Shown here: positions 26,529 to 35,179 of the stretch, piece after piece
Numbering within the stretch: position 1 is the stretch's first letter
How the letters are laid out: every line of letters begins with the position of its first letter
Assembly (NCBI RefSeq): GCF_014649855.1
Contig: NZ_BMTV01000002.1
Span: forward strand, 1 to 64,000
Length of the DNA: 64,000 nt
Direction: 5' to 3'
Source: Streptomyces roseolus
GTDB lineage: Bacteria; Actinomycetota; Actinomycetes; Streptomycetales; Streptomycetaceae
Made by a program: the position numbers and the translations under genes
Notes under the pieces: model-generated
What the model was told of the DNA's origin: nothing
Databases searched by the model: none
Seen by the model: only the letters and a program-made list of their open reading frames with translations

Positions 26529-27440
26529 CTACCCCTGGAGGTAGGTCACGATGCCGTCGGCGATGCCCTGCGCCGCCTTCTGCCGCCACGCCCCGGACGT
26601 CAGCAGTGCCGCGTCCTTCGGATCACGCATATTGCCGCATTCGACGAAGACCTTGGGCACGGTTGAGAGATTGAGCCCGCCGAGATCGGACCGGACGTCC
26701 AACCCCGTGCCGTCGCCGAGGTAGTTGGCGGGCGAGGTGCCGGTCGTCCGGGCGAAGGCGGCGGCGATCCGCTCGCCGAGCGTACGCGACGGGGCGACGA
26801 TCGGGCCGGTGTCCGCCGATCCTTCACGGACCTCGGCGGGGACGATCACATGGAAGCCGCGGTTCCCCACGGCCGAGCCGTCCGCGTGGACGGAGACGAC
26901 GGCGTCGGCCGCCGCCTCGTTCCCGATCCGTGCCCGCTCGTCGATGCACGGCCCGTACGGCCGGTCCGCGTCGTGCGTCAGGACCACCTCGGCGCCGCGT
27001 TCCTCCAGGGCCTTCTTCAGCCGGTGCGAGACGTCGAGCGTGAAGGCGGCCTCCGTGTACGCGGCCTTCCCCCCGGACGCGTTCGTGGAGGTCCCGGTGG
27101 TGTCGCACTCCTTGCGGGCCGTCCCGATGTCGACCTTCTCGCCGATCTCCCGCGGGTGCCGGAAGTTCCCCGGGTTGTGCCCCGGGTCGACGACGACCGT
27201 GCGGCCGGCCAGGGGGCGCGCGGCGTCGGCGGCCGGGGCGCGGGAGGGCGCGGGGGAGGGGGTGCGGGACGGGTCCGGGGTACGGCTCCGGTCGGGCGTC
27301 GTGGCCGCCGCGGCCGGGCCCCGGGTGCCCTCCGCGGCCTCGGAGGCGGCGCCGCAGCCGGCGAGCGCGGCGGAGCAGACGAGGGCGGCCAGGGCGGCGG
27401 GCAGGGAGCGGGTCACGGGGTTCCTGTGGTCGTACGGCAC
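26529..27440 (-). CDS. N-acetylmuramoyl-L-alanine amidase, lipoprotein-type
   Basis: A 303-residue amidase_3 enzyme that cuts the bond between muramic acid and the stem peptide. Residues 1-29 are a signal peptide ending in the lipobox LAGC, followed by a Pro/Ser/Thr-rich linker. The catalytic domain shows the zinc ligands His in VVDPGHNPG, Glu in YTEAAF and His in SVHADGSA, and the catalytic glutamate in FVECGNMRD. It is therefore probably active and held at the outer face of the membrane. Stands alone, divergent from the large membrane protein at 27600. Confidence 0.88.
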   Translation of the reverse strand: MPYDHRNPVTRSLPAALAALVCSAALAGCGAASEAAEGTRGPAAAATTPDRSRTPDPSRTPSPAPSRAPAADAARPLAGRTVVVDPGHNPGNFRHPREIGEKVDIGTARKECDTTGTSTNASGGKAAYTEAAFTLDVSHRLKKALEERGAEVVLTHDADRPYGPCIDERARIGNEAAADAVVSVHADGSAVGNRGFHVIVPAEVREGSADTGPIVAPSRTLGERIAAAFARTTGTSPANYLGDGTGLDVRSDLGGLNLSTVPKVFVECGNMRDPKDAALLTSGAWRQKAAQGIADGIVTYLQG

Positions 27441-27599
27441 CCCGCGACTCTAGGCCCTCGCCCGGGCGAAACCGCGGACCGGATGTACCGGCTCGGTCAC
27501 GCGGCCGCAAAACGGTGGACGCGCGGCCGGGGACCCGGGAAGGCTGGTGTCACGGAGTGGCGTGGGGGTCACCGCGCCTGGACCCACGAGGGGGAACCG

Positions 27600-29972
27600 G
27601 TGGGGGAAGAACCGAACGACGCGCGTCCCCAGGACGCGCCGCCCAGACCGAACCTGGACAAGGGGGACCCGAACGGGGGGACGTCCGGAGACACGTCGTC
27701 CGTCCCCTCCGGCGAGACGGTACGCATCCGCCCGGCCCGGCCGACGCCCCGGGACGCGAGGCCGGGGGGAGGGACGCCCGGCGACACGGCGCGGGACTCG
27801 GTGCCCCAGGACACGGCGCCCCGGGACGCCACCCTCGCCGACGTCCCGCCCGCGCGGGCGGTACCGGGAGGCGCGGCGCCCGGGGACGCGAGGCCGGCGG
27901 ACGCCGTGCCCCTGCGGCCGGGCCCGGCGGGCGCCGGGCGGACGGGCGCCTCCCCCGGGGGCGCTCCGGCCGAGGACGCCACGCCGACGGGCTCCTTCCG
28001 GCTGGCCGCTCCGGCGCCCTGGGAGGCCCCGGCGGGGACGGCGGGCCAGAACGGCGGCCGGTCCGCGCAGGCGGCCGGGAGCGACGGCCCGGCCGCTCCG
28101 ACACCGCACGGAGGCCCGCTCGCTCCGGCGGGTCAGAACGGAGGCCCGCTCGCTCCGGCCGGTCGGGACGGCGGGGCGGCCGCTCCCGTGGGGCAGAACG
28201 GCGGTTCGGCCGTCGGGGCGGGGCACGGCGGCTCCTTCGAGGCGGCGGCCGGCCCCGGATTCGGGCCGGCCTCGGACGCCTCCGGCGGTTCCGGCGGCTT
28301 CGGGCCGCCCTCCGGCGGGTTCGGCACGGGGCCCGGCCCCGCCGCCCCGCACGGGCAGGCGCCCGCGACCGCGCCCGGGTGGGCCGGGGCGGGCACCCTC
28401 CCGCCGCCGCCCCCCGCGCCGCCCGGCGGTCCCGGCGGTCCCGGCGGGTCCGGCGGGCAGGGGGAGGCGCGTCCGCTCCAGGCCGTCGCGGTGGGCCTGC
28501 TGAACCTCTCGTGCCTCGGGCTCGGCTACGTCCTGCTGCGGCACTGGATCGGCGCGGCGGTCTGCTGGGCGGCCACGGCCGCGCTGCTGCTGCTCGCGCT
28601 CCCGGCCGACGCGAACGGCGTCCCGGCGGGCGCGCTCGTCGGGTACGGGGCCGTGCTGCTCGCCGCCGCCGCCGACGGCGCCCGGCGCGGGCTGCGGGCC
28701 CGGCTCTCGCTCGGGGCCACGGCCCGGCGCCTCGCGCTGCCGCTCGCCGTCGTGCTGCTCGCCGCGCCGGCCGGCGCCACCGTCGCGTACGGGGCGGCCC
28801 GTGAGGAGGCCCGCGAGGAGGCGTTCCAGCAGTCCCTCCTGGCCCGGCTCGCCGCCGCCGACGCGCTGGTGAAGGCGAAGGAGGGCGTGGGCTTCGACCA
28901 CGCCGAGCGCGACTACCGCACCGCCCTCGACACGTACGAGCGGCTGGCGCTCGACCACCCGGGCTCCCGCGCCGCGAAGCTGGTGCCGGAGCGGATGGAC
29001 GCCTACTTCGCGTCCGTCTCCGCGCCGTACACGGAGAAGAAGTACTGCGAGGCCGTCGATCCGCTCACGCACCTGCGGTCGCTGCCGGACTCCGTGGACG
29101 AGGGCGTGCTCGGAAACCGCGCCGACGGGCTCGACGACTCGCTGGCGCGCTCGCTGTACGAGTGCGGCGCGGCGGAGTTCGGCCGGGGGGCGCTCCAGTC
29201 CTCCTACGCCTCGTTCACCGGACTGGCCTCGCTCTTCCCGAAGTCGGAGCACATCGGCAAGGTCGAGCGGCTCGTCGGCGACGGCCTGCGGAAGGCGGCC
29301 GCCCCGCTGGGCGACGGCAACGCGCCGGACCCCTGCGCCACCACCGAGCAGGTGCGCAAGCAGCGGGACGACGCCGCCGGGCTCAAGGGGTACGCGCTCG
29401 GCGGTCCCGTCGCGGACGCGGGCCGGGCCGTCCAGAAGGGCGCCTTCTCCTGCGGCGCCAAGCAGTTCCGCGACGGGCTGTACTCCGAGGCCGTCACGTC
29501 CATGGACCGCTACGCCAAGGACTACCCGAACAGCCCGCAGGCCGCCCACGCCCGCACGATCTCGATCGCCGCGCAGATCGCGGACCACGAGCCCGCCGCC
29601 GGCAAGAAGCTGCCGCCGGCGACGGCTCCGGGCGGTTCCCGGATGCCGATGGTGGTCAGCAACGACGGCAAGGAGTCCGTGGAGCTGCTCTACACCGGCC
29701 CGGTCACCGGGAAGATCACCCTGGAGGCGTGCGGCACCTGCGAGAACTACGGCACCCTCCGGGACGCGATCGACCCGGACGCCAAGCCCTGCGGCGGCCC
29801 GTCCTCGAAGTACCCGAAGGCGACGCTGCGGCTGCCCGCGGGCACGTACCACTTCCTCCAGCGGAGGGCCGGCGGCGGCTTCGCGGTGGCCGGCGAGACG
29901 AAGACCAGCAAGGCCTCCGTCGAACCCGGCTACACCTACACCAACTGCCTGTACGTGACGACCGTCCGCTGA
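27600..29972 (+). CDS. Large membrane protein with disordered Pro/Gly-rich N-terminus and TPR-like outer domain
   Basis: A 790-residue protein starting at GTG 27600 after GAGGGGGA. Residues 1-290 are low complexity (repeats such as GGPLAPAGQNGG), then three or four membrane helices (LLNLSCLGLGYVLLRHW, AVCWAATAALLLLALP, LALPLAVVLLAAPAGATVAY), then a helical domain resembling tetratricopeptide or YfiO-type repeats (DYRTALDTYERLALDHPGSR, YASFTGLASLFPKSEHIGKV) and a C-terminal beta domain (LLYTGPVTGKITLEACGTCE) with paired cysteines. No enzyme motif is seen. The role is unknown; it could scaffold envelope proteins. Confidence 0.75.
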   Translation: MGEEPNDARPQDAPPRPNLDKGDPNGGTSGDTSSVPSGETVRIRPARPTPRDARPGGGTPGDTARDSVPQDTAPRDATLADVPPARAVPGGAAPGDARPADAVPLRPGPAGAGRTGASPGGAPAEDATPTGSFRLAAPAPWEAPAGTAGQNGGRSAQAAGSDGPAAPTPHGGPLAPAGQNGGPLAPAGRDGGAAAPVGQNGGSAVGAGHGGSFEAAAGPGFGPASDASGGSGGFGPPSGGFGTGPGPAAPHGQAPATAPGWAGAGTLPPPPPAPPGGPGGPGGSGGQGEARPLQAVAVGLLNLSCLGLGYVLLRHWIGAAVCWAATAALLLLALPADANGVPAGALVGYGAVLLAAAADGARRGLRARLSLGATARRLALPLAVVLLAAPAGATVAYGAAREEAREEAFQQSLLARLAAADALVKAKEGVGFDHAERDYRTALDTYERLALDHPGSRAAKLVPERMDAYFASVSAPYTEKKYCEAVDPLTHLRSLPDSVDEGVLGNRADGLDDSLARSLYECGAAEFGRGALQSSYASFTGLASLFPKSEHIGKVERLVGDGLRKAAAPLGDGNAPDPCATTEQVRKQRDDAAGLKGYALGGPVADAGRAVQKGAFSCGAKQFRDGLYSEAVTSMDRYAKDYPNSPQAAHARTISIAAQIADHEPAAGKKLPPATAPGGSRMPMVVSNDGKESVELLYTGPVTGKITLEACGTCENYGTLRDAIDPDAKPCGGPSSKYPKATLRLPAGTYHFLQRRAGGGFAVAGETKTSKASVEPGYTYTNCLYVTTVR

Positions 29973-29985
29973 GGCGGCGGAGCGC

Positions 29986-30564
29986 CTAGTACCCGTCCAC
30001 GATCCGGTCCACGGCCGCCGCCACCAGCGCGTCCCGCTCCTCCTCCGCGAAGACGCCGGGAAGCGTGAGCTGCTCCACGATCAGCCAGTTGAGGGCGAGC
30101 ATGAGCAGCTTGACGGAGGTGGCGTCGCCGGGCAGCCCGGAGGACTCGTGGAAGGCGACGTTGGCATCGACGTCGGCCCGCACCCGCTCGGTCAGGATCG
30201 AGCGGAGGGCGGGCCGGCGGGTGGCCTCCAGGCGCAGTTCGAGCAGGGCGAGGTAGCCGGTGCGGAAGGACGAGACCCGCCCGACCAGCTCCCGCATGAT
30301 CCTCGTGTACGTCTCCTTGTCCCGGGGCGCCGTCCGGGTCTCCTCCATCGTCGCCTCGTCGGGCTGGAGCCGTTCGTAGACCCGGGCGCCGGCCTGGGTG
30401 AGGAGGGCGTCGCGGTTGGCGAAGTAGTTGGACGCGGTCCCGGTGGGCACCCCGGCCTCGGTGTCCACGGCCCGGAAGGTCAACCCGCGGGCGCCCTCGC
30501 GGGCCAGCACCTCGATCGCCGCGTCCACGAGCGCGGCGCGCCGCTCCTCGTTCCGCCTCGCCAT
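29986..30564 (-). CDS. TetR-family transcriptional regulator
   Basis: A 192-residue regulator. The DNA-binding domain is RRNEERRAALVDAAIEVLAR with VDTEAGVPTGTASNYFANRD as the recognition part. ATG 30564 is preferred over the GTG three codons upstream because GGAG lies eight bases before it. The ligand domain (LLALNWLIV-type helices) gives no substrate clue. It is divergent from a RibD-like reductase gene and has the palindrome GTAGTACTAC just upstream, probably its own operator. Confidence 0.82.
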   Translation of the reverse strand: MARRNEERRAALVDAAIEVLAREGARGLTFRAVDTEAGVPTGTASNYFANRDALLTQAGARVYERLQPDEATMEETRTAPRDKETYTRIMRELVGRVSSFRTGYLALLELRLEATRRPALRSILTERVRADVDANVAFHESSGLPGDATSVKLLMLALNWLIVEQLTLPGVFAEEERDALVAAAVDRIVDGY

Positions 30565-30580
30565 GCACACCACTCCGATC

Positions 30581-30590
30581 GTAGTACTAC
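30581..30590. promoter_or_regulatory. Palindromic operator candidate for TetR gene
   Basis: GTAGTACTAC is a perfect 10-bp palindrome 17 bases before the TetR start, in an unusually AT-rich patch. Autoregulation is inferred. Confidence 0.55.
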
Positions 30591-30725
30591 AACTGAACCC
30601 CTTCTCGTAGGGTACGCGCCCCCCGCGCGTCCCCGCGATGAGTTCGCGCCGTCCGGGCGGTCACCACTCCGGAACGACCGAGCGAGGAGGACCCCCATGC
30701 CCGCCAGGCCCCCAGGCCCCAGCTG

Positions 30726-31358
30726 TTGAAGGTCCAGAACTTCTGCGTCTCCGCCGACGGGATCGCCGCCGGCGAGGACCAGTCCCCGGAACGGCCCTTC
30801 GGCCACGTCGACCCGGGCAGGCTCTTCGCCTGGGCCGGAGCGACGGCGAGCTGGCCCAACCGCACCGACCCCGGCGGCACCCGCGGCCTCGACGACCACC
30901 TGGTCCGCGACTTCCACCACGGCATCGGCGCGGAGATCATGGGCCGCAACAAGTTCGCGCCCCTGCGCGGCCCCTGGCGGGACGAGGACTGGAAGGGCTG
31001 GTGGGGCGAGGAGCCGCCCTTCCACACCCCCGTCTTCGTCCTCACCCACCACCCCCGCCCGTCCTTCACCCTCTCCGACACCACCTTCCACTTCCTCGAC
31101 GCCGACCCGGCGACGGCCCTGGAGCGCGCGAAGGAGGCGGCGGACGGCAAGGACGTCCGCCTCGGCGGCGGCGTGACCACGGTCCGCGAGTTCCTGGACG
31201 CGGACCTCGTCGACACCCTCCACATCGCCGTCTCGCCGGTGGAGCTCGGCACCGGCCTCAAGCTGTGGGACACCCCCGAAGAGCTCACCGACCGCTTCCA
31301 CCTGGACGTCGTGCCCAGCCCGAGCGGCGTCACCCACCACCTCTTCTGGCGCAGGTGA
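30726..31358 (+). CDS. RibD C-terminal/dihydrofolate reductase-like protein
   Basis: About 210 residues of the dihydrofolate reductase-like family: KVQNFCVSADGIAAGEDQSP at the N-terminus, then GAEIMGRNKFAPLRGPW, TPVFVLTHHPRPSFTL, AADGKDVRLGGGVTTVREFL (NADPH site) and LHIAVSPVELGTGLKLW. It probably reduces a small molecule with NADPH. The start is uncertain: TTG 30726 is in frame, but the strong ribosome site GAGGAGG serves ATG 30697, which is out of frame and runs only ten codons. A small indel at the very start is possible. Confidence 0.78.
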   Translation: MKVQNFCVSADGIAAGEDQSPERPFGHVDPGRLFAWAGATASWPNRTDPGGTRGLDDHLVRDFHHGIGAEIMGRNKFAPLRGPWRDEDWKGWWGEEPPFHTPVFVLTHHPRPSFTLSDTTFHFLDADPATALERAKEAADGKDVRLGGGVTTVREFLDADLVDTLHIAVSPVELGTGLKLWDTPEELTDRFHLDVVPSPSGVTHHLFWRR

Positions 31359-31377
31359 CCCGCCCGCCCGCCCCGCG

Positions 31378-32010
31378 TCAGGCCGTGCGGCGCAGCACCC
31401 GCAGCGAGTCCGTGACCGAGACCTCCTCGAAATCACCGGACCCCAGGGCGCGCAGATAGATCCGGTACGGCGCCTGACCGCCGTCCGCCGGGTCCGGGAA
31501 CACGTCGTGGATGACCAGCAGGCCCCCGGGGGCGACCCGGGGGGCCCAGCCCTCGTAGTCGTTCGTGGCGTGCTCGTCCGTGTGCCCGCCGTCGATGAAG
31601 ACGAGCCCGAGCTCCCCGCCCCACACCTTCGCGACCTGCGGGCTGCGCCCGACGACCGCGATCACGTGCTCCTCCAGGCCCGCCTTCCGCAGCGTCCGGC
31701 GGAAGGTCGGCAGCGTGTCCATCACCCCGACCTCCGGGTCCACCACGGTCGGGTCGTGGTACTCCCACCCCGGCTGCTGCTCCTCGCTGCCCCGGTGGTG
31801 GTCCACGGTCACCGCGACCGTCCCCGCCCGCCGCGCCGCGTCCGCCAGCAGGATCGTCGACCGCCCGCAGTACGTGCCCACCTCCAGGAGCGGAAGCCCG
31901 AGCCTGCCGGCCTCCTCGGCCGCCGCGTACAGGGCGAGCCCCTCGCCGACGGGCATGAACCCCTTCGCGGCCTCGAAGGCGGCGAGGATCTCGGGAGTGG
32001 GCTCGGACAT
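31378..32010 (-). CDS. Class I SAM-dependent methyltransferase (methyltransferase_24-like)
   Basis: A 210-residue protein with motif I LLEVGTYCGRSTILLADAA (about residues 40-58), VAVTVDHHRGSEEQQPGWEY, and FIDGGHTDEHATNDYEGWAP where a metal-binding type acidic residue is expected, then LLVIHDVFPDP. It fits small O-methyltransferases of the Methyltransf_24 type. ATG 32010 follows TAGGAGAA. The substrate is unknown; it is convergent with the RibD-like gene and shares no operon. Confidence 0.8.
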   Translation of the reverse strand: MSEPTPEILAAFEAAKGFMPVGEGLALYAAAEEAGRLGLPLLEVGTYCGRSTILLADAARRAGTVAVTVDHHRGSEEQQPGWEYHDPTVVDPEVGVMDTLPTFRRTLRKAGLEEHVIAVVGRSPQVAKVWGGELGLVFIDGGHTDEHATNDYEGWAPRVAPGGLLVIHDVFPDPADGGQAPYRIYLRALGSGDFEEVSVTDSLRVLRRTA

Positions 32011-32060
32011 GCGGTTCTCCTACTGGCGAGTAGTACGTCGGTACGGGCGCCCATCGTGCC

Positions 32061-32468
32061 CTACCCGTCGCACTCGAACCACACCGTCTTCCCGTCCCTC
32101 CGCTCCTCCACCCCCCACCGGTCCGTCACGCCCTCCACCACCGCGAGCCCCCGCCCGCGCTCCGCCGACGCCTCCGGCGCCTTCGCGTGCAGGGCGCACG
32201 CCACTCCGTCCGCGACCTCCACCCGCAGCCCGTGCGGCTCCCGCAGGAACAGCACCGAGCACCGCCGCCCCGGCACGTGCCGCACGACGTTCGCGACGAG
32301 CTCGGTCAGCGCGAGCGTCGCGGAATCGGTCACCTGGTCGAGTCCCCAGCGCGTGAGGAACATGCGCAGGATGGTGCGCATGTGGCGGGCCGAATGCTCA
32401 CCCACGGTGAAGCCCATCCGGTAGCTGGCCTCAAGTGCCGCAGGATGCAAGTCTGTTGGTTCGTTCAT
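32061..32468 (-). CDS. HATPase-fold anti-sigma/regulatory ATP-binding protein
   Basis: A 135-residue protein of the serine kinase-like HATPase_c_2 type. The N-box is LALTELVANVVRHVPGR and the G-box region is SAERGRGLAVVEGVTDRWGV. Streptomyces has many such proteins divergent from XRE-DUF5753/DUF397 pairs, and this one is arranged the same way. It may bind ATP and act through protein partners rather than phosphorylate; the sequence cannot tell. ATG 32468. Confidence 0.85.
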   Translation of the reverse strand: MNEPTDLHPAALEASYRMGFTVGEHSARHMRTILRMFLTRWGLDQVTDSATLALTELVANVVRHVPGRRCSVLFLREPHGLRVEVADGVACALHAKAPEASAERGRGLAVVEGVTDRWGVEERRDGKTVWFECDG

Positions 32469-32554
32469 GCCCCCAGAGTGAGTGCGAGTGGTTACGCTCG
32501 GCTACGGACTGAACGCAACGCCACGGTGCGTACGCATTGGGGGGTGACCTCGCC

Positions 32555-33403
32555 ATGGTCAACATCCGCAGCCTCGACCCCAGCGCCTCGCCGCTGGACT
32601 ACTACGGCTACGAGCTCCGCCGCCTGAGAGAGGAAGCGGGGCTGAGCCAGTCGCAGCTCGGCGACATCCTCTACTGCACGGGCTCGCTCATCGGCCAGAT
32701 CGAGACGACGAGGAAGGTCCCGACCAGGGAGTTCTCGGAGCGGCTCGACGCGGCGCTGATGACGGGCGGGCTGTTCTCGCGGCTGGTGGGGTTGGTGCTG
32801 AGGAGCCAACTGCCGTCGTGGTTTCGGCCGTACGCGGAGATGGAACAGAAGGCGACGTTCATCTACTCGTTCCAGGCTCAGCTGGTCGATGGTCTGCTCC
32901 AGACGGAGGGGTACGCGCGGGCCGTCCTGGGCGCCAGGTTCGAGAGTGACCTCGACGGCCTGGTCGCCGCCCGTATCGAGCGGCAGCGGGTCATGGAGCG
33001 GGAGGATCCGCCCCTGCTCTGGGTCGTCATGAGCGAGACGGTGCTGCGTCAGAGGGTCGGTGGGCGAGAGGTGATGCGAGATCAACTGGCCCACTTGTTG
33101 AGGGTGCAGGACCGCGAATGGGTCAAGATCCAGATGCTCCCGTTCGAGGTCGGGGCGCATGGAGGGCAGATGGGTTCCTTCAACCTCCTCCGCTTCTCGG
33201 ACGACCCGGATCTCGTCTACACCGAGGACTTCGTTCAGGGTCATATGACAGTGGATTCAGCCGCGTTCAAGCAGGGGTCGCTCCGTTACGATCACCTCCG
33301 AGCGGCCGCTCTCTCGGTGGAGGATTCGTCCGCGCTGATCACCCGCGTCATGGAGGAGCACTATGGAGACCAACCAGAGCCTGGCGGGAGCGCGCTGGCG
33401 TAA
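32555..33403 (+). CDS. XRE-family regulator with DUF5753 domain
   Basis: A 282-residue protein: helix-turn-helix (LRRLREEAGLSQSQLGDILY, then SLIGQIETTRKVPTREF; residues about 20-60) and a DUF5753 sensor-like domain (SFQAQLVDGLLQTEGYARAV, RVQDREWVKIQMLPFEVGAH-type segment). ATG 32555 is preferred over upstream starts because GGGGTGA lies just before it. It overlaps the DUF397 gene by 41 bases. Such pairs control development and secondary metabolism in Streptomyces (WhiJ-type); this locus's targets are unknown. Confidence 0.88.
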   Translation: MVNIRSLDPSASPLDYYGYELRRLREEAGLSQSQLGDILYCTGSLIGQIETTRKVPTREFSERLDAALMTGGLFSRLVGLVLRSQLPSWFRPYAEMEQKATFIYSFQAQLVDGLLQTEGYARAVLGARFESDLDGLVAARIERQRVMEREDPPLLWVVMSETVLRQRVGGREVMRDQLAHLLRVQDREWVKIQMLPFEVGAHGGQMGSFNLLRFSDDPDLVYTEDFVQGHMTVDSAAFKQGSLRYDHLRAAALSVEDSSALITRVMEEHYGDQPEPGGSALA

Positions 33404-33644
33404 GTCCTCGTACAGCGGGGACACGGGCGGCCAGTGCATCGAGTGCGCCCCGCTCGGCACCGCCGCCTGGCAGAAGTCCTCGTACAGCGCCGACAACGGC
33501 GGCCAGTGCGTCGAGGTCGCCGACCTCGCCGCCCACGTCGCCGTACGTGACTCCAAGAACCCCGAAGGCCCCGCCTTCCTCGCCTCGCCGGCCGCCTTCA
33601 CGGCGTTCGTGAGCGCCGCCGCCGAGGGGCGCATCGGTCGCTGA
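33363..33644 (+). CDS. DUF397 protein with duplicated motif
   Basis: A 93-residue partner of the XRE-DUF5753 regulator. It holds two copies of the family motif: WRKSSYSGDTGGQCIECAP (residues 12-30) and WQKSSYSADNGGQCVEVADL (about residues 36-55), then VRDSKNPEGPAFLASPAAF. Most members have one copy, so this is an internal duplication. In WhiJ-type modules the DUF397 protein is thought to bind and silence the regulator. ATG 33363 lies inside the end of the upstream gene. Confidence 0.87.
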   Translation: METNQSLAGARWRKSSYSGDTGGQCIECAPLGTAAWQKSSYSADNGGQCVEVADLAAHVAVRDSKNPEGPAFLASPAAFTAFVSAAAEGRIGR

Positions 33645-33650
33645 CCGACG

Positions 33651-34094
33651 ATGGCGACCCTCATGGGGATGGTGATCCTCGCCCTCGTCCTGCCGACGTG
33701 GGCGGGGATCACGTACGTGGGGCTCGTCCGGGCCCGGCGGGAGAACGCCGGGCTTCCGCACCCGCCCCGCCCCCGGCGTACGCCCGCGAAGAAGGCGGCC
33801 TGGGTCGCCGTGCTCGCCTACGTCCTCGGCGGGGCGCTGCACCTGTACGGGCTCTCGTACCTGCCGTTTCTCCAGCCGGAGGACGCCTGCTGGTTCAAGG
33901 CCGGGTACATGGCCGTACCGGACTCCAGCAGCGCGCTGCCGGTGAGCCTGGTCTGCGCGGGGGAGGAGATCGTCCCGGTGTGGCTGAACCCGGGGCTCGG
34001 CGTCCTCGCCGTCACCGCCGTCGGCGCGACCGTCGCGTCCGTCGCGCTGGCGGTCACCGCCCGTCGAAGAGGTGCGCCAGCGTCGTCGGGGTGA
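33651..34094 (+). CDS. Small membrane protein, unknown function
   Basis: A 147-residue protein with three hydrophobic segments: MGMVILALVLPTWAGITYVG near the N-terminus, AAWVAVLAYVLGGALHLYGL in the middle, and GVLAVTAVGATVASVALAVT near the end. Between the second and third lies a probably external loop with two cysteines (EDACWFKAG, LVCAGEE). Starts at ATG 33651 or 33663. It overlaps the convergent DUF1349 gene by 41 bases. No function is recognised. Confidence 0.62.
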   Translation: MATLMGMVILALVLPTWAGITYVGLVRARRENAGLPHPPRPRRTPAKKAAWVAVLAYVLGGALHLYGLSYLPFLQPEDACWFKAGYMAVPDSSSALPVSLVCAGEEIVPVWLNPGLGVLAVTAVGATVASVALAVTARRRGAPASSG

Positions 34095-34662
34095 GCCGGA
34101 GGCGGTCGAACGCGGTCCGGCAGCCGTCCCCGGCGGGGGACTGGGCCACGACGCCGACCCGCACCGGCCGGTCGGTGCCGAGCGCGAACTGCCGTACCAG
34201 GCTCCACCGTTCGCCGTCCTCGGACGAGTGGAAGGCGAACCGGTCGCCGGTCCGGCTGATCCGCAGCCACAGCGCGTCCACGGTCACGGGCGCGGCGACG
34301 GCGTCGTCCGAACGTCCCCGGGTCACGACCGAGAAGACCCCGTCCGTCGCGTCGGGCGCGCGCTCGAACGTGAGCTTCGCCCAGTGGTCGTCGTCGGCGT
34401 GGGCGATGAGCGCCCCGGCGTCCCACGCGCCGGCGAACCCGACCCGTACCCGGGCGGACAGCTGCCAGTCGCCGTCCGGCGGCGCGGTCAGCGCGAGCGC
34501 GGCGTCCCGCCGCCGGGTGCCGTCCAGCGGATCGGTGAACAGGTCGGTGCGGGCGGCGGCGTTGACGGTCAGGACGTCACCGTCCAGGGACCAGGAGGCG
34601 GGCGGGGTCACCCACGCCAGGCCGAGCGGAAGGGGGAGAGAGGGAGAGGTCGCGGGGTTCAT
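34054..34662 (-). CDS. DUF1349 (concanavalin-like) protein
   Basis: A 202-residue cytoplasmic protein of the DUF1349 family: LAWVTPPASWSLDGDVLTVN, AARTDLFTDPLDGTRRRDAA, AGALIAHADDDHWAKLTFER, and VGVVAQSPAGDGCRTAFDRL are typical of its jelly-roll fold, related to lectin/glucanase folds. Members are thought to bind sugars, but no catalytic pair is evident. ATG 34662. It has no operon partner. Confidence 0.82.
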   Translation of the reverse strand: MNPATSPSLPLPLGLAWVTPPASWSLDGDVLTVNAAARTDLFTDPLDGTRRRDAALALTAPPDGDWQLSARVRVGFAGAWDAGALIAHADDDHWAKLTFERAPDATDGVFSVVTRGRSDDAVAAPVTVDALWLRISRTGDRFAFHSSEDGERWSLVRQFALGTDRPVRVGVVAQSPAGDGCRTAFDRLRLTPTTLAHLFDGR

Positions 34663-34789
34663 GCCGCCATGATCGTGCCCGGCCGCGCCCGGAGCCGTAC
34701 CACCGCCTGAAGATCCAACAACCCGCGCGGAAGTCCATGCGGAACGCTCCCGGGGGCGAGCCCGCCGTCGATCGGAGCGGGCCCCGGGC

Positions 34790-35179
34790 TCACCCCAGGT
34801 CGGGCCGCCCCAGCCAGGCCGGACGCACGGGCACCCCGTCGTCGAACCGCTCGACGTCGGGCATCACCTCGCCTGCGGGCTTCGCCTCGGGCGCGGTGGA
34901 GTCCTCGACCAGCTCCGCGACGGTGAAGCGGGTGACGTACGACTGCCAGGCGCCGTCGACGACGAGCAGGAAGCCGTCCGTCCGCCGGAGGAGCCGACGC
35001 CGCCGGGGGCTGCGCGGATGCTCGGGCGTATAGGCCCGCGCGCGCCGCTCCAGCTCGGCGAGGGCCTCCTCGCGCGTGCCGGTGACGTACGCCGGCACGG
35101 ACGCCTCCATGTGCTTGCCCTCGCCCAGGCCGACGGTCGTCTCGACGACCAGCCCCCACGTGGTCGAGGACGCGGTCAC
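34790..35179 (-). CDS. Hypothetical protein coupled to DUF4259 gene
   Basis: A 129-residue protein with GTG 35179 overlapping the stop of the DUF4259 gene (GTGA). It contains TTVGLGEGKHMEASVPAYV, a basic stretch HPRSPRRRRLLRRTDGFLLV and VDGAWQSYVTRFTVAELVED. No signal peptide or membrane segment. No function is recognised, but coupling implies that it works with the DUF4259 protein. Confidence 0.65.
   Translation of the reverse strand: MTASSTTWGLVVETTVGLGEGKHMEASVPAYVTGTREEALAELERRARAYTPEHPRSPRRRRLLRRTDGFLLVVDGAWQSYVTRFTVAELVEDSTAPEAKPAGEVMPDVERFDDGVPVRPAWLGRPDLG

Noticed and set aside
29036-29989. Overlapping plus-strand frame at 29162-29989
   Set aside because: Second frame of the large membrane protein; Arg/Gly-rich without motif.
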